From: Mikania micrantha
Lineage: Eukaryota > Streptophyta > Magnoliopsida > Asterales > Asteraceae
DNA length: 64,000 bases
Reading direction: 5' to 3'
Assembly: GCA_009363875.1 (NCBI GenBank)
Contig: CM018680.1
Location: forward strand, 57,109,088 to 57,173,087
Part shown: positions 1 through 12,665 of the stretch, in pieces
How positions within the stretch are numbered: the first letter of the stretch is position 1
Layout: each line of letters begins with the position of its first letter
Made by a program: the position numbers and the translations under genes
The notes under the pieces: generated by a model
The model's input: the letters and a program-made list of their open reading frames with translations, nothing else
Told to the model about the DNA's origin: nothing
The model's database searches: none

Positions 1-10
1 TAGGAAACTA

Positions 11-3000
11 ATGGCTGAGGGAAACGTACATATGACAGTTGCTGAGCTCAACGAGCTAATTAACAACAGAGTTGCTGAGGCAATCGCACAATATGCTCAG
101 ACACACAACACAGGGCCACAGGGTCCAGCTGGGGGATTGGTTAACCCACAAGTCTGCACGTTCAAGATGTTCTTGGACTGTAAACCACACAATTTCAAAG
201 GGTCGGAGGGGGCCATAGGACTCCTTCGGTGGATTGAAAAGGCGGAGTCTGTGTTTGAAATGTGCAACTGCCCTGACGAAAGCAAGGTGAAGTTTGCTAC
301 GGGAACATTGGAGGGTCCAGCATTAACTTGGTGGAACTCAAATGTTCAGACTCTGGGGTTGGGTGAGGCAAATGCCTTGACATGGAACGGCTTCAAAACT
401 TTACTGCAAGAGGAGTATTGTCCTCGCAGTGAGATGCAGAAGCTGGAGGAGGAATATTTGCACCTCAAGATGGAGGGGTCAAATATTGAAGAGTACACGA
501 CCAGGTCACATGAGTTGGCCAGACTTCTACCACACATGGCTACTCCAGCCAGCAAGTGGATTGAAAGATACATTGGAGGACTAGTGCCTCAGATCCAGGG
601 GTTAGTTACTTCAGCAAATCCCACCACTATCCAACAAGCTGTTCGTTTAGTGCATCAGCTTACTGATCAGGCAGTACTACAGGGGACTCTGCCTAAACGA
701 ACATCTGCTACCAAGGTGGGAGATCATAAAAGAAAGTGGGAAGGTAACAACTCTAAGGGTCACAACCAACCATCATATCAGCAAAATCGGAAGCAAGACT
801 CAAACAAGTCTTATCATAACTCAAGCAGTGGTCAGCAATCGTCATCATCGGGGGGTTATATTGGCAAACACCCCAAGTGCAACAGGTGTGGGTATCATCA
901 TGCAGGTAATCAGTGTGATAAAGCTAAGTGCCAGAGGTGTGGCAAGATTGGACATGCGGCTAAGGATTGTCGCGGAGAGCTGCAGAATAACAACAACAAC
1001 CAGAATAATAACCAGAACAACGCACAGAAGGGTTGTTTTGAGTGCGGCAAGATGGGGCATTTTAAGAAAGATTGCCCACAACTCAAGAAAGGCGGGGACA
1101 ATAATGTCAATGGCAATGGTAATGGCAACGGTAACGGTAATGGCACCAACAACAACAACAATAACAACAACAACAATGGTGCTAGGGGCAGGGCGTTTGT
1201 GATTGGAGGACGTCAAGCACGGGAGGATCCCAACATTGTTACGGGTACGTTCCTCTTAAATAATCACTATGCCTCTATGTTATTTGACACTGGTGCCGAT
1301 CGGAGTTTTGTATCTAGTTCACTTGCTAAGTTGCTAAATGTTAGTCCCACTGCCTTAGATAGTCCATACACTGTGGAATTAGCTGATGGTAAGTTGATCG
1401 TAGTGGAAAATATTTTTAAGGGATGTATACTTGATTTGATGGGTCAAACATTAGAGATTGATCTGATGCCTATTGCCTTAGGCAGTTTTGATGTGGTTAT
1501 TGGCATGGACTGGTTGTCCAAAAACCAGGCTGAAATCGTATGCCATGAAAAGATTGTTCGCATACCTCTTCTGCAGGGAGAGACATTATATGTACAAGGC
1601 GAGAAGAGCAGTACGCCACTGCGTCTCATATCTTGTATGAAAGCACACAAATGTCTGCGGAAAGGTCATACGGCAGTTATAACACTTATAACTGAAAAGC
1701 CAGTAGCTGAGAAGAAGATTGAAAATATACCTGTAGTTTGTGAATTTCCGGAGGTGTTTCCAGAAGACTTGCCGGGATTACCGCCTATCAGACAGGTGGA
1801 GTTTCGAATCGACCTTACACCAGATGCAGCACCGATAGCTAGGGCGCCTTATCGACTTGCACCGTCTGAGATGCAAGAGTTATCCACACAATTGCAAGAG
1901 TTGTTGGATAAGGGTTTCATACGATCTAGTTTTTCACCGTGGGGAGCTCCAGTTTTGTTTGTAAAGAAGAAGGACGGGACTTTCCGTATGTGTATCGATT
2001 ACCGGGAATTGAACAAGGTCACTATCAAGAACCGGTATCCGTTACCCAGGATTGACGATCTGTTCGATCAATTGCAAGGTTCGAGTTACTACTCGAAGAT
2101 TGATCTCAGGTCTGGTTATCATGTCCAGGAGGAGGATATCCCGAAGACAGCATTCAGGACACGTTATGGCCATTATGAGTTCTTGGTCATGCCATTTGGG
2201 TTGACAAACGCTCCAGCTGTATTCATGGATCTCATGAATCGTGTTTGTAAACCTTATCTTGATAAGTTTGTCATTGTTTTCATCGATGACATTCTCATCT
2301 ATTCACAATCTGAGGAGGAACACGCTGAACATCTTCGATTACTATTGGAATTACTGAAACAGGAACAATTGTACGCTAAGTTCTCGAAATGTGATTTCTG
2401 GATGCGAGAAGTACAATTTCTGGGTCATATAGTCAACGAAAAGGGCATACATGTTGATCCAGCAAAGATTGAAGCGATTAAGAATTGGGAAGCGCCAAAG
2501 ACCCCTACCGAGGTACGACAATTCCTTGGTTTGGTGGGTTACTACCGACGATTCATTGAGGGATTCTCGAAGATCGCTCAACCACTTACAGCTCTTACGC
2601 ACAAGGGAACGAAGTATAACTGGACGGATAAACAGGAAGCTGCATTCCAGTTATTGAAACAGAAACTTTGCAGCGCACCGATTTTGTCTTTACCGGAAGG
2701 GACGGAAGACTTTGTGGTGTATTGTGATGCATCTGCACAAGGTTTGGGATGTGTGTTGATGCAACGAGATAAAGTGATTGCTTATGCTTCCAGACAACTA
2801 CGAACACACGAAAAGAATTACACTACTCATGACTTGGAGTTAGGAGCAGTGGTTTTTGCTTTGAAGATTTGGAGGCATTATTTGTATGGAACTAAGTGTA
2901 CTATTTACACTGATCATTAGAGTTTGCAACATATCTTTGATCAGAAGGAGCTTAATATGAGGCAACGACGATGGGTTGAATTGTTGAACGATTATGAGTG

Positions 3001-4569
3001 TGCGATTAAGTATCACCCGGGAAAAACTAATGTGGTAGCTGACGCTCTGAGCAGAAAAGACACAACAGGAACAAGACGGGTTCGTGCACTTATGATGACA
3101 ATACATACTGACTTACCTGACAAGGTATGCAGTGCTCAGATTGAAGCTTTGAAAAAGGAAAACTTGGTACAGGAATCTTTACGGGGAATGGAAGAACAGT
3201 TGGATGTTAATTCTGATGGAATTCGTTATTTCATTAATCGAATGTGGATACCTTTGTATGGAGGTTTAAGGGAACTCGTGATGGATGAAGCACACAAGTC
3301 CAGATATTCAGTCCATCCGGGATCAGACAAGATGTATCATGATTTGAAGGCACTGTATTGGTGGCCTCACATGAAAGCTGATATTGCTAAGTACGTTAGC
3401 AAATGTTTGACTTGTTCGAAAGTCAAAGTTGAATATCAGAAGTCATCTGGTTTACTGCAACAACCAGAGATACCGATGTGGAAATGGGAACAGATTTCGA
3501 TGGATTTCATTACTAAGTTACCCCGTACACCGAGTGGTTGTGATACGATTTGGGTAATTGTCGATCGATTAACGAAATCTGCACACTTCTTAGCAATCAA
3601 GGAAACTGATAAGATGGAGAAACTGACTCGCATTTACATCAAAGAAGTGGTAGCACGGCATGGTGTGCCAATCTCTATCATATCAGATCGGGATGCCCGG
3701 TTTACTTCCAACTTCTGGAAATCTCTTCATAAGTCATCGGGACTCGCTTGGATATGAGTACCGCCTATCATCCACAGACCGACGGTCAAAGTGAACGAAC
3801 GATTCAAACGCTCGAGGATATGTTACGAGCTTGTGTAATTGATTTTGGTGATAGCTGGGAGAATCATTTACTGTCAGTGGAATTCTCTTACAATAATAGT
3901 TATCATACCAGTATTCAAGCAGCACCGTTTGAAGCTTTGTATGGTCGCAAATGTCGTTCACCAGTTTGCTGGGCTGAAATTGGTGACAGTCAGATAACAG
4001 GTCCTGAACTGGTGCACGAGACGACAGAGAAGATAGTTCAAATCCGGAACCGTATGGCAGCGGCCCGGGATCGACAGAAGAGTTATGCTGACAAACGTCG
4101 CAAGCCGTTGGAATTTCAAGTAGGAGACCGAGTTCTTCTAAAGGTATCACCTTGGAAAGGTGTGATACGATTCAGCAAGCGCGGAAAGCTTAGTCCACGT
4201 TACGTAGGACCTTTTGAGATCCTGAAAAGGATTGGTCCGGTTGCGTATCAACTCAAACTACCGGATGAACTCAGTGGGGTTCATAATGTTTTTCATGTAT
4301 CTAACTTAAAGAAATGTCTTTCTGATGATACATTGATTGTACCGTTGGAAGAAATACAAGTGGATGAACAGTTACGATTCATAGAGGAACCAGCAGAAAT
4401 TATGGACCGAGAGGTCAAACAGCTTAAGCAAAGCAAGATTCCAATAGTCAAAGTTCGATGGAATTCAAGACGTGGTCCTGAATTCACATGGGAACGGGAA
4501 GATCAAATGATGAAGAAATATCCTCATCTATTCAAAACAGCTACTGCTAACACTGAGAGCGCACGTTAA
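11..4569 (+). pseudogene. Ty3/gypsy chromovirus gag-pol, disabled (element E1)
   Basis: Polyprotein of an LTR retrotransposon; its 5' LTR lies left of the window. In order: gag with zinc knuckles (CQRCGKIGHAAKDC about residue 307 and CFECGKMGHFKKDC about 343), an Asn/Gly-rich linker, aspartic protease (LFDTGADRSF about 427), reverse transcriptase (FIDDILIY about 760), RNase H, integrase with its HHCC finger and DRLTKSAHF/SDRDARF core, and a C-terminal chromodomain-like stretch (KVRWNSRRGPEFTW). Three lesions are visible: an in-frame TAG at 2918-2920 in RNase H; a one-base frame change near 3740-3745 in the integrase core; and, against the intact copy at 41137-45702, three residues missing beside SGYH in reverse transcriptase (about 2120). 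It should not make a working enzyme set. Lineage (Tekay-like) is inferred from the chromodomain and the iMet primer site. Confidence 0.93.
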
Positions 4570-5075
4570 ATTTCGGGACGAAATTTCCTTCAACAAGGGG
4601 ATGACGTGATGCTTCACACATCAACACTGCAAATTTCAAGCTGTAAGCACAAACACTTTATTCAATTGATTTTGTTATAAAACATTTGTGCTACATTACA
4701 TTTTATGTGCTATATTTTATATGTTACATGTTATAGTAGTACATGCATGATTAGTTACACACATTTTGCTATGTGCGGGGTTACATAGTACAAACAGTTT
4801 CAGACACTCACTATGTGTGAGGTTACACAACACAATATGATCAAACACAAACAGTCACAATTAGGTGAACTAACTAGTGTACACGCAAACAGTCACATTG
4901 AACGATCACATTGAATTGTGATGTTGCAAGCATTAGACTTTGTGTGTGAGTACACACAAGCAAACAGAATGATCAAATCACACTAACACATACAATCTGA
5001 ACTTGTAAGTAGTTTCCTAATTACTCCTAACACTTACTAATTTTCGGGACGAAAATTCCTTCAACAAGGGGATGA
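4570..5075 (+). other. 3' noncoding region and polypurine tract of E1
   Basis: About 500 AT-rich bases between the gag-pol stop and the LTR. A motif of the form TTTCGGGACGAAA followed by TTCCTTCAACAAGGGGATGA occurs twice, at 4571-4608 and 5042-5075. Only the second copy abuts the LTR (TGTGACA at 5076) and would be the functional plus-strand primer. The words between (CACACA, TGTTACA) are low complexity. No ORF. Confidence 0.7.
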
Positions 5076-7902
5076 TGTGACAATCCGACTTTTCGGATTA
5101 ACCTTGTTAACTGAAGATGGTGAGATCACAGGCCCAACAGAGCCAATGTAGGCCCAATAAGCCAAGGGAAGCTCAGTAAGGCTCAATAGGGTCAAGTGAG
5201 GCCCAATGAAAACAAAGTAGGCCCAGGGAAGGCCCAATAAGGCCAAGGAAGGCCCAATGAGGCCCAATTGTATTTGAGAAGCCCAATTGGGTTAATTTAG
5301 CCCAACAAGGAGTTAAAGGACCCAATTAGTGACAATTCAGGATTTTCGGTTCAATTTTGTTAATCGAAATGTTAAGTTATTGATCTAGAATAATTTATAA
5401 GGGTTAAAATGTATATAAAACTGTTATAAGGTAATTAGTTTACAAGAATTTGATTTGTAAAAAGGTTAGATAAGCAATTTTGACATTTAAAAGTCAAAAT
5501 TCGTTCTAAATAATTAGGGGAATTCGAAATTATCACAAGTTGTGTTGTAACTGATCATTTAAACGTCTTTAATCATCCTATTGATGATTATCAACACTGA
5601 ATATCGGTTATGATAACCTAATCATGTCGAATTTAACTCAAGGGATACCAAAGAGTTGAAACCGTTTTGTATCATTATCAAATTCGTATAATTCGAGCAA
5701 CACACTCGCAATTGAACTTTTCTAACTTCAAATCGGCACATTTAGAGTCCTTCTCATACAGCAATTCGATCCCAACGGTTCCATACAGAAGAATTCGATC
5801 TAGAGGTGGCCGGAACTTGACACACAAGTCGAATCTCATCAATTGGGGATTAAACCAGGTAATTCTTGACACCTACAAAACCTAAAAGAGCCGACTAAGG
5901 TTAATCCTAAGTCAATTTTGACTGATAACATCGATTGCTATGAATCCGAATTCTAGGGTTCATCGTTTTTGGTATTTTGGGGATTTTGTATCAAACAAGT
6001 TTGATAATCAAATTAAAATGAATAGGGAGTTTCAGAATATGCCGATTTAGGTTAAGTATATATTGAATTCGTGCAACATTATCGAATTCGATTATTAGGG
6101 TTCTTGATAAGAACATAATTGGGGGTTTCGATTTAAACAGGTTAGATATTCAAATTAATTGATGTAAATAGTTTCAGATAGATTCGATTAAGGTTAAAAG
6201 TGTATTAATTCGAAGTTCTAATATTGGATCACAAGAAATTGATGATTAGGTTTCTTTAACATAAACGAATGGGGGTTTCGTACTCAAATAAGAATTTTAA
6301 TCTAATCAGCCTATGCAGAAAGATTCGTAGAAGTTGTTTTAGGGATAACCCTATGAATTCAGGATCTCACATTTACGAATTTCATTCAATTGAATCGGAA
6401 TTTATTAGGTTCTAGTTCGAATTTTTCTAAACCCAAATGGATCGGGTTTTCGTAAGCTGAATGTCAAATTAAAACTACCTATGAACTCATTTTGATCCCT
6501 AGAAGCAAAGCCCTATAGTTTTGGGCTTAATTAGATTCGAATTGGGGCCCAATTGAACTAATATGGTTCGGTTATGAATATCAAAGGGGTTAGTGGGCCG
6601 TTTGGGCTTAAATGGATTAAATTCTATGAGCTGTTAATAAAAACGTAGCAGATTAGATGGTAGTGATAGTGTGATTAGAGTTGAAGGTCACGGGTTCGAA
6701 ACCGGTTCCCATCCAGTTTGATATTTTTGGTTATTTTAGTAATTAGGCCATAACTTCTTCGTTCTAACTCCGATTCGATCCGTTCGAGTTGCGTTGGAAC
6801 CGTAACGAGAATACGAACGTATTAGGATAATAAAATTCATATTTTAATCCGAAAACGAAATCGCGTATAATTACGGTTATTTAAATAAAATCAAATGTGA
6901 TTTTATTTAAACGATTTCAAAGTCACGCGTACTTACTTATGCACATTTCTAACACTTTAACATACGTGTGTTGACACGTATGTGATTTCAAGCACATGAC
7001 AACAATTCGAATAACACTAGGTTCTTGTTTAAACACAGATTCTTCGTAAAGGATCTTTTACGCGGGTTCACGAGTATTTGATCATTCTGCTAAAACCAAA
7101 GGTGCGTACACGGCCCCTTTTCTTATTTTAAACTGTTTTGGGGGAGAAAACATGTGCAACAAACTATTTTTAGATACATATCACTTGCATGAGTTAGCTG
7201 TTTACATTATGTGACAACATAGCAACTTGAAAGTCCTTACACACCTTGAACCGTTTAGTTTGCTGTAATGCAAAGCGTGGTAGTTGGAAATAGATCTATT
7301 AGGTTTGACAAACCTCACCTGGTAGATGGGATCTACGCAGGTGTTTGACTGACCAAACACATTTTTCTATTGTTGTGCTAGACAATAGTGGCAAGGCAAA
7401 AACATGCTATAGCATGGCAATTCGTCAGCTTCGGTGTCGACCACTTATGTAAATAGTTTATATGACTAGCTATCATGACTGTGCATGTGTGATTATGTTA
7501 TCTACAAACTTGATATTCAAACTGCTGTTTTGAACATTGTGAATACTTAAAACCTGTGTTATGCACCAACCTTTGTGTTGACTTGATTTACATGTTTTCT
7601 CAGGACGCTAAGGCGCGCATTAAAGCCGGCATGGACTAGGAGATAGAGTCGCATGCATTTTAAACATTTTGGATATTTGAATTTGAACATTTGAGGATTT
7701 TGTTTTGTAATTTACATATTACAACTGTTATTGATTTTTAAACGCTTCCGCAATTTTTGAAAACTCTGATGTTATGTTTTAAAGACTAAAGTATGATTTG
7801 AAATTCATTTAGAGGTCTTCGTTATGTCTAATGATCTGAGATCCTGGTTTGTCACGTTCCCAAACGGTATGATTCCGTTAGTTGAAAGTTGGGGGTGTGA
7901 CA
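5076..7902 (+). mobile_element. Long terminal repeat of Ty3/gypsy element (2827 bp)
   Basis: Begins TGTGACAATCCG right after the polypurine tract and ends GGGGGTGTGACA right before a tRNA-iMet primer-binding site, so both borders are TG...CA and both ends read TGTGACA. It holds no long ORF. Visible inside: GGCCCAA-rich low-complexity DNA at 5128-5330, a tRNA-like B-box word (GGTTCGAAACC, about 6704) and a 14-bp perfect palindrome CATGCTATAGCATG at 7403-7416. An LTR with a polypurine tract on its left and a primer site on its right belongs to two internal regions at once. Confidence 0.88.
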
Positions 7903-7905
7903 GAT

Positions 7906-7918
7906 TGGTATCAGAGCC
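7906..7918 (+). other. tRNA-iMet primer-binding site
   Basis: TGGTATCAGAGCC, complementary to the 3' end of plant initiator Met tRNA, three bases after the LTR end. It primes minus-strand DNA synthesis. The same word follows the LTR ends at 35551 and 40806. Confidence 0.9.
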
Positions 7919-8085
7919 ATTGGTTATAGCGAACTAGGTTTGCATTTGTAGGCTTAGACTATGACTGTTAGACATTAGACACATATGTTTACACACATTG
8001 CTTAGAAATTACATATGACATTATGTAATTGACTTGTTTACGCATTCCATGGCACTGCACTTACATATGGTATTGTGTAACAGGC

Positions 8086-8478
8086 ATGGCATCATCATCA
8101 GTACCTTACATTTACATTGATGATTCTGAGGACGAGGCACCGATAGTTCCGGCACCACCGACATCACCACCACCACCTATTCCATCTCCTCCACCATATG
8201 AGATGGATGACTCAGATCCGGAGGAGGATTCGGAGGAGGATCCAGACGAGGATCCGGAGGAGGATCCAGACGAGGACCCAGACGAGGATCCAGAGGAGGA
8301 TCCAGATGAGGACCCGGATGAGGATCCGGAGGAGGAGTCAGAGGAGGGCACTCAGCAGATCCCTGCTGAGGGACCTTCTACACATCCACCACCAGTATTG
8401 GATGCTCCTGAGCCTAAGAGGCAAAGGACGGACGCTGAGGAGATCGCCAAAAGAATCATAACTCAGTGTGGGATCTGA
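8086..8478 (+). CDS. Acidic leader ORF upstream of (missing) gag
   Basis: 130-codon ORF between the primer-binding site and where gag would lie; I chose the ATG at 8086 because the protein then starts MASSSVPYIYIDDSEDE, resembling the start of the leader ORF at 35904 (YIYQRFPYVILDDTPSS). An upstream in-frame ATG at 8029 is possible. After a Pro-rich stretch comes an imperfect array of (E/D)DP(D/E)ED units, about residues 46-87, from a GAGGATCC-type repeat. The ORF ends in AEEIAKRIITQCGI and runs into an older LTR piece, so it is probably truncated. No known domain; function unknown. The Ser-rich ORF on the other strand is its shadow. Confidence 0.5.
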   Translation: MASSSVPYIYIDDSEDEAPIVPAPPTSPPPPIPSPPPYEMDDSDPEEDSEEDPDEDPEEDPDEDPDEDPEEDPDEDPDEDPEEESEEGTQQIPAEGPSTHPPPVLDAPEPKRQRTDAEEIAKRIITQCGI

Positions 8479-9773
8479 GCACAAAGAATCATAATCAAAT
8501 CAATTATCATTGTGAATCATGGGAATTCAAAAGATCAAGATCAAGAGACTCAAGGAATCAGAAATCATAAATGTGTGTGAATCATTGCAATAATGAAATC
8601 ATTATAATCTAATGAAATCATTAATACTCATGTCAAGGTGGATGTCAGTTGTATATGGAATCAAGACCACGTGTAACACACATATAAAGTCCCACTCAGA
8701 TGCAGAAGACCTTCGGGTCAGGCTGTAACGGGCAATAACATGAACGATCAAATGGAATCAATATCAAAGTCAAAATCATGAGTCCCACTCAGATGCAGAA
8801 GACCATTGAGTCAGGTTGTAACGGGCAAAACATTAAAGTCCCACACAGATGCAGAAGACCATTGGGTCAGGCTGTAACGGGCAAAACATTAAAATCCCGC
8901 TCAGTTCAGGTGTACTCCTTGTGAGTTATGCCTGACATGGGTCACGTGTGAGAGGTTACAACTTGGACAACCACCAACAACTAAGTCTAATTGATTGGGT
9001 CAAATAATGCCCAATCATCATGTCTTGGTTGTACTTAAATGTTTTATTTAATTATTTAATTAAATATTTGACATTTTACTATTATCACTGACTTTTGGGA
9101 AATCCTATATCTACGATCAAAAATCAAGAGGATCAAAGGCAAATCAGGTTTCAAAATCATAATCAAATACAGAAGTGTTAGGTAAAAATGCTTAATTATC
9201 ATTAACAACAGTGTCATATGCATATTAGTATGTGGTGGGATAGCATCTGGGCTTGACCCTTTCGTGATTCCCTATATATAAGCATACCGATGTGGATATT
9301 ACATGTGGAGTTAATGAGGTTAGGGTTTTTACCAAAAGAGATTTTCAAATCATTTTCAAATCATAAAACTATATGAACTCACCAACCATGTGTTGACTTG
9401 ATTTTTGCATGACTTCTCAGGTGACGAACAGGTCAACTAAGAATTATTCCTTTTGGGACTAGGACTTCAGATAGAAGGCTTAGTATTTTGGACCTGCATA
9501 CTTTTGAAGACATCATTATACAAATTACTTTGTATATCTTGTGTAAATGCAAGATAGAAATTTATGATGTTGATGGTAGATTTACATTGTTAAATTATAA
9601 ACAATACTGATGTAATTTAACTTTGTAATTCTATTATGTTTAGCATTTCTCATTTATGTATCATGCGCCATATAACAATCTGATCAATCCGATTATCACT
9701 CACGATATCGCGCCCCGGGAACCTTCCGCCCGACGGGACAACCGATCCTATCCCGCCGGCTCGGGGTGTGACA
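8479..9773 (+). mobile_element. Remnant of a different Ty3/gypsy LTR (3' part)
   Basis: No gene. It has the layout of the 3' part of a gypsy LTR: a TATA-like box (CCTATATATAAGC about 9271), then CTCACCAACCATGTGTTGAC about 9379, and a terminus CTCGGGGTGTGACA ending at 9773. The next bases (TAATGGTATAACG) are at best a decayed primer site. The 5' border with the leader ORF is unclear. Confidence 0.5.
8688..8905 (+). repeat. Tandem repeat, about 55-bp unit, 3-4 copies
   Basis: Units start AGTCCCACTCAGATGCAGAA and end near TGTAACGGGCAAAACATTAA, at about 8688, 8781, 8837 and a degraded fourth at 8892. The first unit carries an extra stretch of about 37 bp. It sits inside the LTR remnant. Confidence 0.8.
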
Positions 9774-10735
9774 TAATGGTATAACGATTTGGTTTTGATT
9801 CTTGGATGTGTATAAATGTTTATGTTATTTGTGATTCGGGTTATCGATTCCTCATGTGCTTTGGCGAATGTCTTTCGTGTAATAGGTGCGTGATAGGTCA
9901 ATTACTTGGTGTTTTTGATTTGTGGATGGATTACTAGACGTAGTGATTCATAGGAATGATGATTAGGTCACAAATGAACTAAATGTTTAACCAAATTCAA
10001 TAGCCGTGAGGTGAGGGTTTGTTAGTATATCTTGAATGTTTAATAACTAGTTAAGGTCTTTGTGAGAAGACTAAGATTAGGATAATTAGACATAATCTTG
10101 TATGCTAAATCTAAGATGAATTTCTTTATTATCCCTTGCATTTGATGTAATGAAACTATTATTTCCGTGAGGTAGATGGTTTTTAGGACATACCATTAAT
10201 GGGTTGGTTAACTTGTGAGAGTAATTAACATAAATCGGTGTTTAAGATACTTATAGGCATTTTAGTTGAAATCTTTAAAAAGGGTTAAAGAATCTCTAAT
10301 CTGTTAATGAGTTAATAGTCAAAGATCCCGATTCCAAACCAAGTTCCATAATCAATCTAAACACATTTAACATGTATAAAGTAAACCCTAGGTAGTCTCA
10401 TCATCATTAGTGAGTTTTAGTTGCGTTTTCCCATTCAAGTCTTAATTCGGTTTTCAGAATTTTATAATTTTCCGTTTGATTTGTTATTTACAAAACCCCC
10501 TTTAAAACAACTAATTTAATTTAAGTCTTTTGTATAGATAAGTCATTGAGTTTGTTTTTGCACTTTCTATAGGAGTCTGTGGGTTCGATATCCGGACTTG
10601 CTTTTATGTACTACTTCTCGATAGGTTCACTTGCCTGTTAGTAGTTTAGTTTAGAGAGTCTAGAGTATTACTTAGTGTCTAGGTTAGTATTGATTTTTAT
10701 TAGTTTTAATTAAACTACTTTGCACACATCAATAT
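9774..10735 (+). repeat. Decayed LTR-like sequence, possibly Athila/Tat type
   Basis: No ORF. The stretch 10566-10735 (a GGGTTCGATATCC word followed by GGTTCACTTGCC) resembles the terminal part of Athila/Tat-type gypsy LTRs as I remember them. No primer site or partner LTR is visible, so this is a tentative class call. Confidence 0.3.
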
Positions 10736-11239
10736 ATTTTATTTTAAACATAGATTGATTACATTTATACAATCACATGCTTAACATAATGTTAAAGGCA
10801 TGTACCACTAACCCAAAAACGTAGATTAGATTTAAGATGAACTATAATAGTATTAGATTAGGGCCTTTATTGCTTAAAAATATAAAAATAAATATATTTT
10901 GTACTTAATTAATCCTTTTTACTGAATTTTATATTTTTATGATGCAGTGTAATTTTTATATAGTATTTTATTTTTAAATACATTATGAAAAATACAATAG
11001 AAAAAACATAATTTCAATATAAAAAATTACAAATTTAGTATAAAGATAGTTATTTATTATTTAAAAAAAAATCTTAGAAACAAATAAAAAAGTATATTAT
11101 ACTTACTCTTACATTGCATTGTTGGTGAAGCTTCTCACATGCAACATGCTAATGCTCGACTTAACAAAAAAACCAATTTATTATATGCCTTAAAAAAACT
11201 AAAACTAATTTATTACATGCTTATTATATCTACTCGTCA
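10736..11239. other. AT-rich intergenic DNA
   Basis: Low-complexity A/T runs; I see no gene or identifiable element. Confidence 0.5.
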
Positions 11240-11247
11240 GTATAGAT

Positions 11248-11619
11248 CAATGTTTAAAAAACCGAACCGGACAGGACCGGACCGGACCGGCCGGTCGGAC
11301 CGATCGAACCGGAAACCGGTGGGTGAACCGCCTCTACATCAGGGAAATTTGGTTAATTTTTTTAATTGAATGTTTTGTATCCGCGATAATCTCTGTCCGG
11401 TTAGGGGTTTTGGGGCGTTTTGGGTGAACCGGCCGGTTGAACCGGTTTTTTTTAATTTTTTATTTTTTTTAATTTTTTTTGATTTTTTATATATCTATAT
11501 ATTTATAAAATGTTTATAAAATCATTCGGTTCTCAAATCCAGTTCGAGCGGTCTGACCGGTCGGACCTCTGACCAGTAAGGAGACCGGTTCGACGTCCGG
11601 TACGGTTCTGAAAACATTG
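11248..11619. mobile_element. hAT-type MITE (372 bp) with 8-bp TSD
   Basis: Terminal inverted repeats CAATGTTTAAAAAACCGAAC (left) and, read inward from the right, CAATGTTTTCAGAACCGTAC. Flanked by the exact 8-bp duplication GTATAGAT at 11240-11247 and 11620-11627, as expected for hAT. The interior is rich in ACCGG/CCGGT words with an AT-rich centre; no transposase, so non-autonomous. Confidence 0.88.
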
Positions 11620-11627
11620 GTATAGAT

Positions 11628-11989
11628 TTCAGTTGGTTAATACAGCAATGTCAACTTTTTTAGATTCAAGTGCAGTGAAATATAATAATTTTTCATGCTT
11701 ATTTTCTATATATATTTATTTAATCTACGTTTCGACATAAATTTTGTTGGGATTCAAGTCATTTTAATATAAGACATTTTTATTTAATTATATAAATTCG
11801 TATTATTTTAAGTTTTTTTTTTTTTTTTTTTTTTGTAACATTGATAGTTAACACAATAATTAATATCTTTTGAACTATTTATGTTGTTCCCTATTCATTA
11901 TTTTAATTTTTTTCATGAGAATCCCTGATAGGCTTGTATTGTACTTCACTAATCACTACCCTGAGAGAACAACAGTGTGTGTGTGAGTC
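11628..11989. other. AT-rich upstream region of host gene 1
   Basis: AT-rich with an 18-base poly-T (11816-11834). The promoter of the gene at 12666 probably lies near its right end, but I cannot place a start site. Confidence 0.4.
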
Positions 11990-12157
11990 TGTTGTATATC
12001 TTTTTGCAGCTTCTCTTTCTTTTTCTTATTTTATTCCTCGTCGGTTACGATTCTGAACAATAGCAAGATTCTCTAACGGTGCGTTTTCGCGTGTGAGAAA
12101 TCAATCCCCCATTAATGCTCTCCTTTCATCCCACCACCACAAATCTCCCAAATTCCA

Positions 12158-12663
12158 GTAAGTTCTTCATAATTTCCTCAATTTCTCTTCAAATCTTCAT
12201 CCCCGCCAATCGATTGTTAGATTTTGCCCTTTCAATCTCTTGTTAGAATCATCAATTGGGTGTATTTGCTGATTTCCCGCTTGCGTATTCCTTGAATTCT
12301 TCAATATCTTCCTGTATTGGATGCGATATTGTGGGTTCCGATGGATTCTTTCAGCAAATTTTTCTAACAATACCTGGATATCTGTTGTTGTCCCTCATTT
12401 TTCTCTCGAATTTGTAGCATCAGTGTATGTTTACTGTGTGTTTGTGTGTGTGTGTGAGAGAGAGATATTGCGAAGAACCCAATTCTCTGAGCACATAAAG
12501 AACAATTAGTTCCCCTTTTCTTTCTTCTTTACCAAATTCTTCACTGTGTGTTTAGTGTGTTAATTTGATTATCGATGAATTATTACCAATTTGATTCGAG
12601 ATTTTAGTTTCATAATCTGAAATTTGGAGTTGATTACCCATGAATTATTTATCAATTTTGCAG
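12158..12663 (+). other. 5'UTR intron of host gene 1
   Basis: Donor CCA|GTAAGT at 12158 and acceptor TTTTGCAG at 12656-12663, three bases before the start codon region. The preceding exon (about 12000-12157) is CT-rich, like plant leaders. Confidence 0.65.
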
Positions 12664-12665
12664 AA

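Noticed and set aside
828..1216. Overlapping ORFs on both strands
   Set aside because: Shadows of the Asn/Gly-rich low-complexity linker in E1 gag.
3748..4569. Separate gene beginning at an ATG at 3748
   Set aside because: It is the integrase C-terminal part of E1 after a frame change, not an independent gene.
6650..6720. Possible tRNA gene
   Set aside because: Only a B-box-like GGTTCGAAACC is present; no acceptor stem or cloverleaf, and it lies inside an LTR.
8112..8351. Ser/Gly-only ORF on the minus strand
   Set aside because: Antisense shadow of the acidic repeat in the leader ORF.
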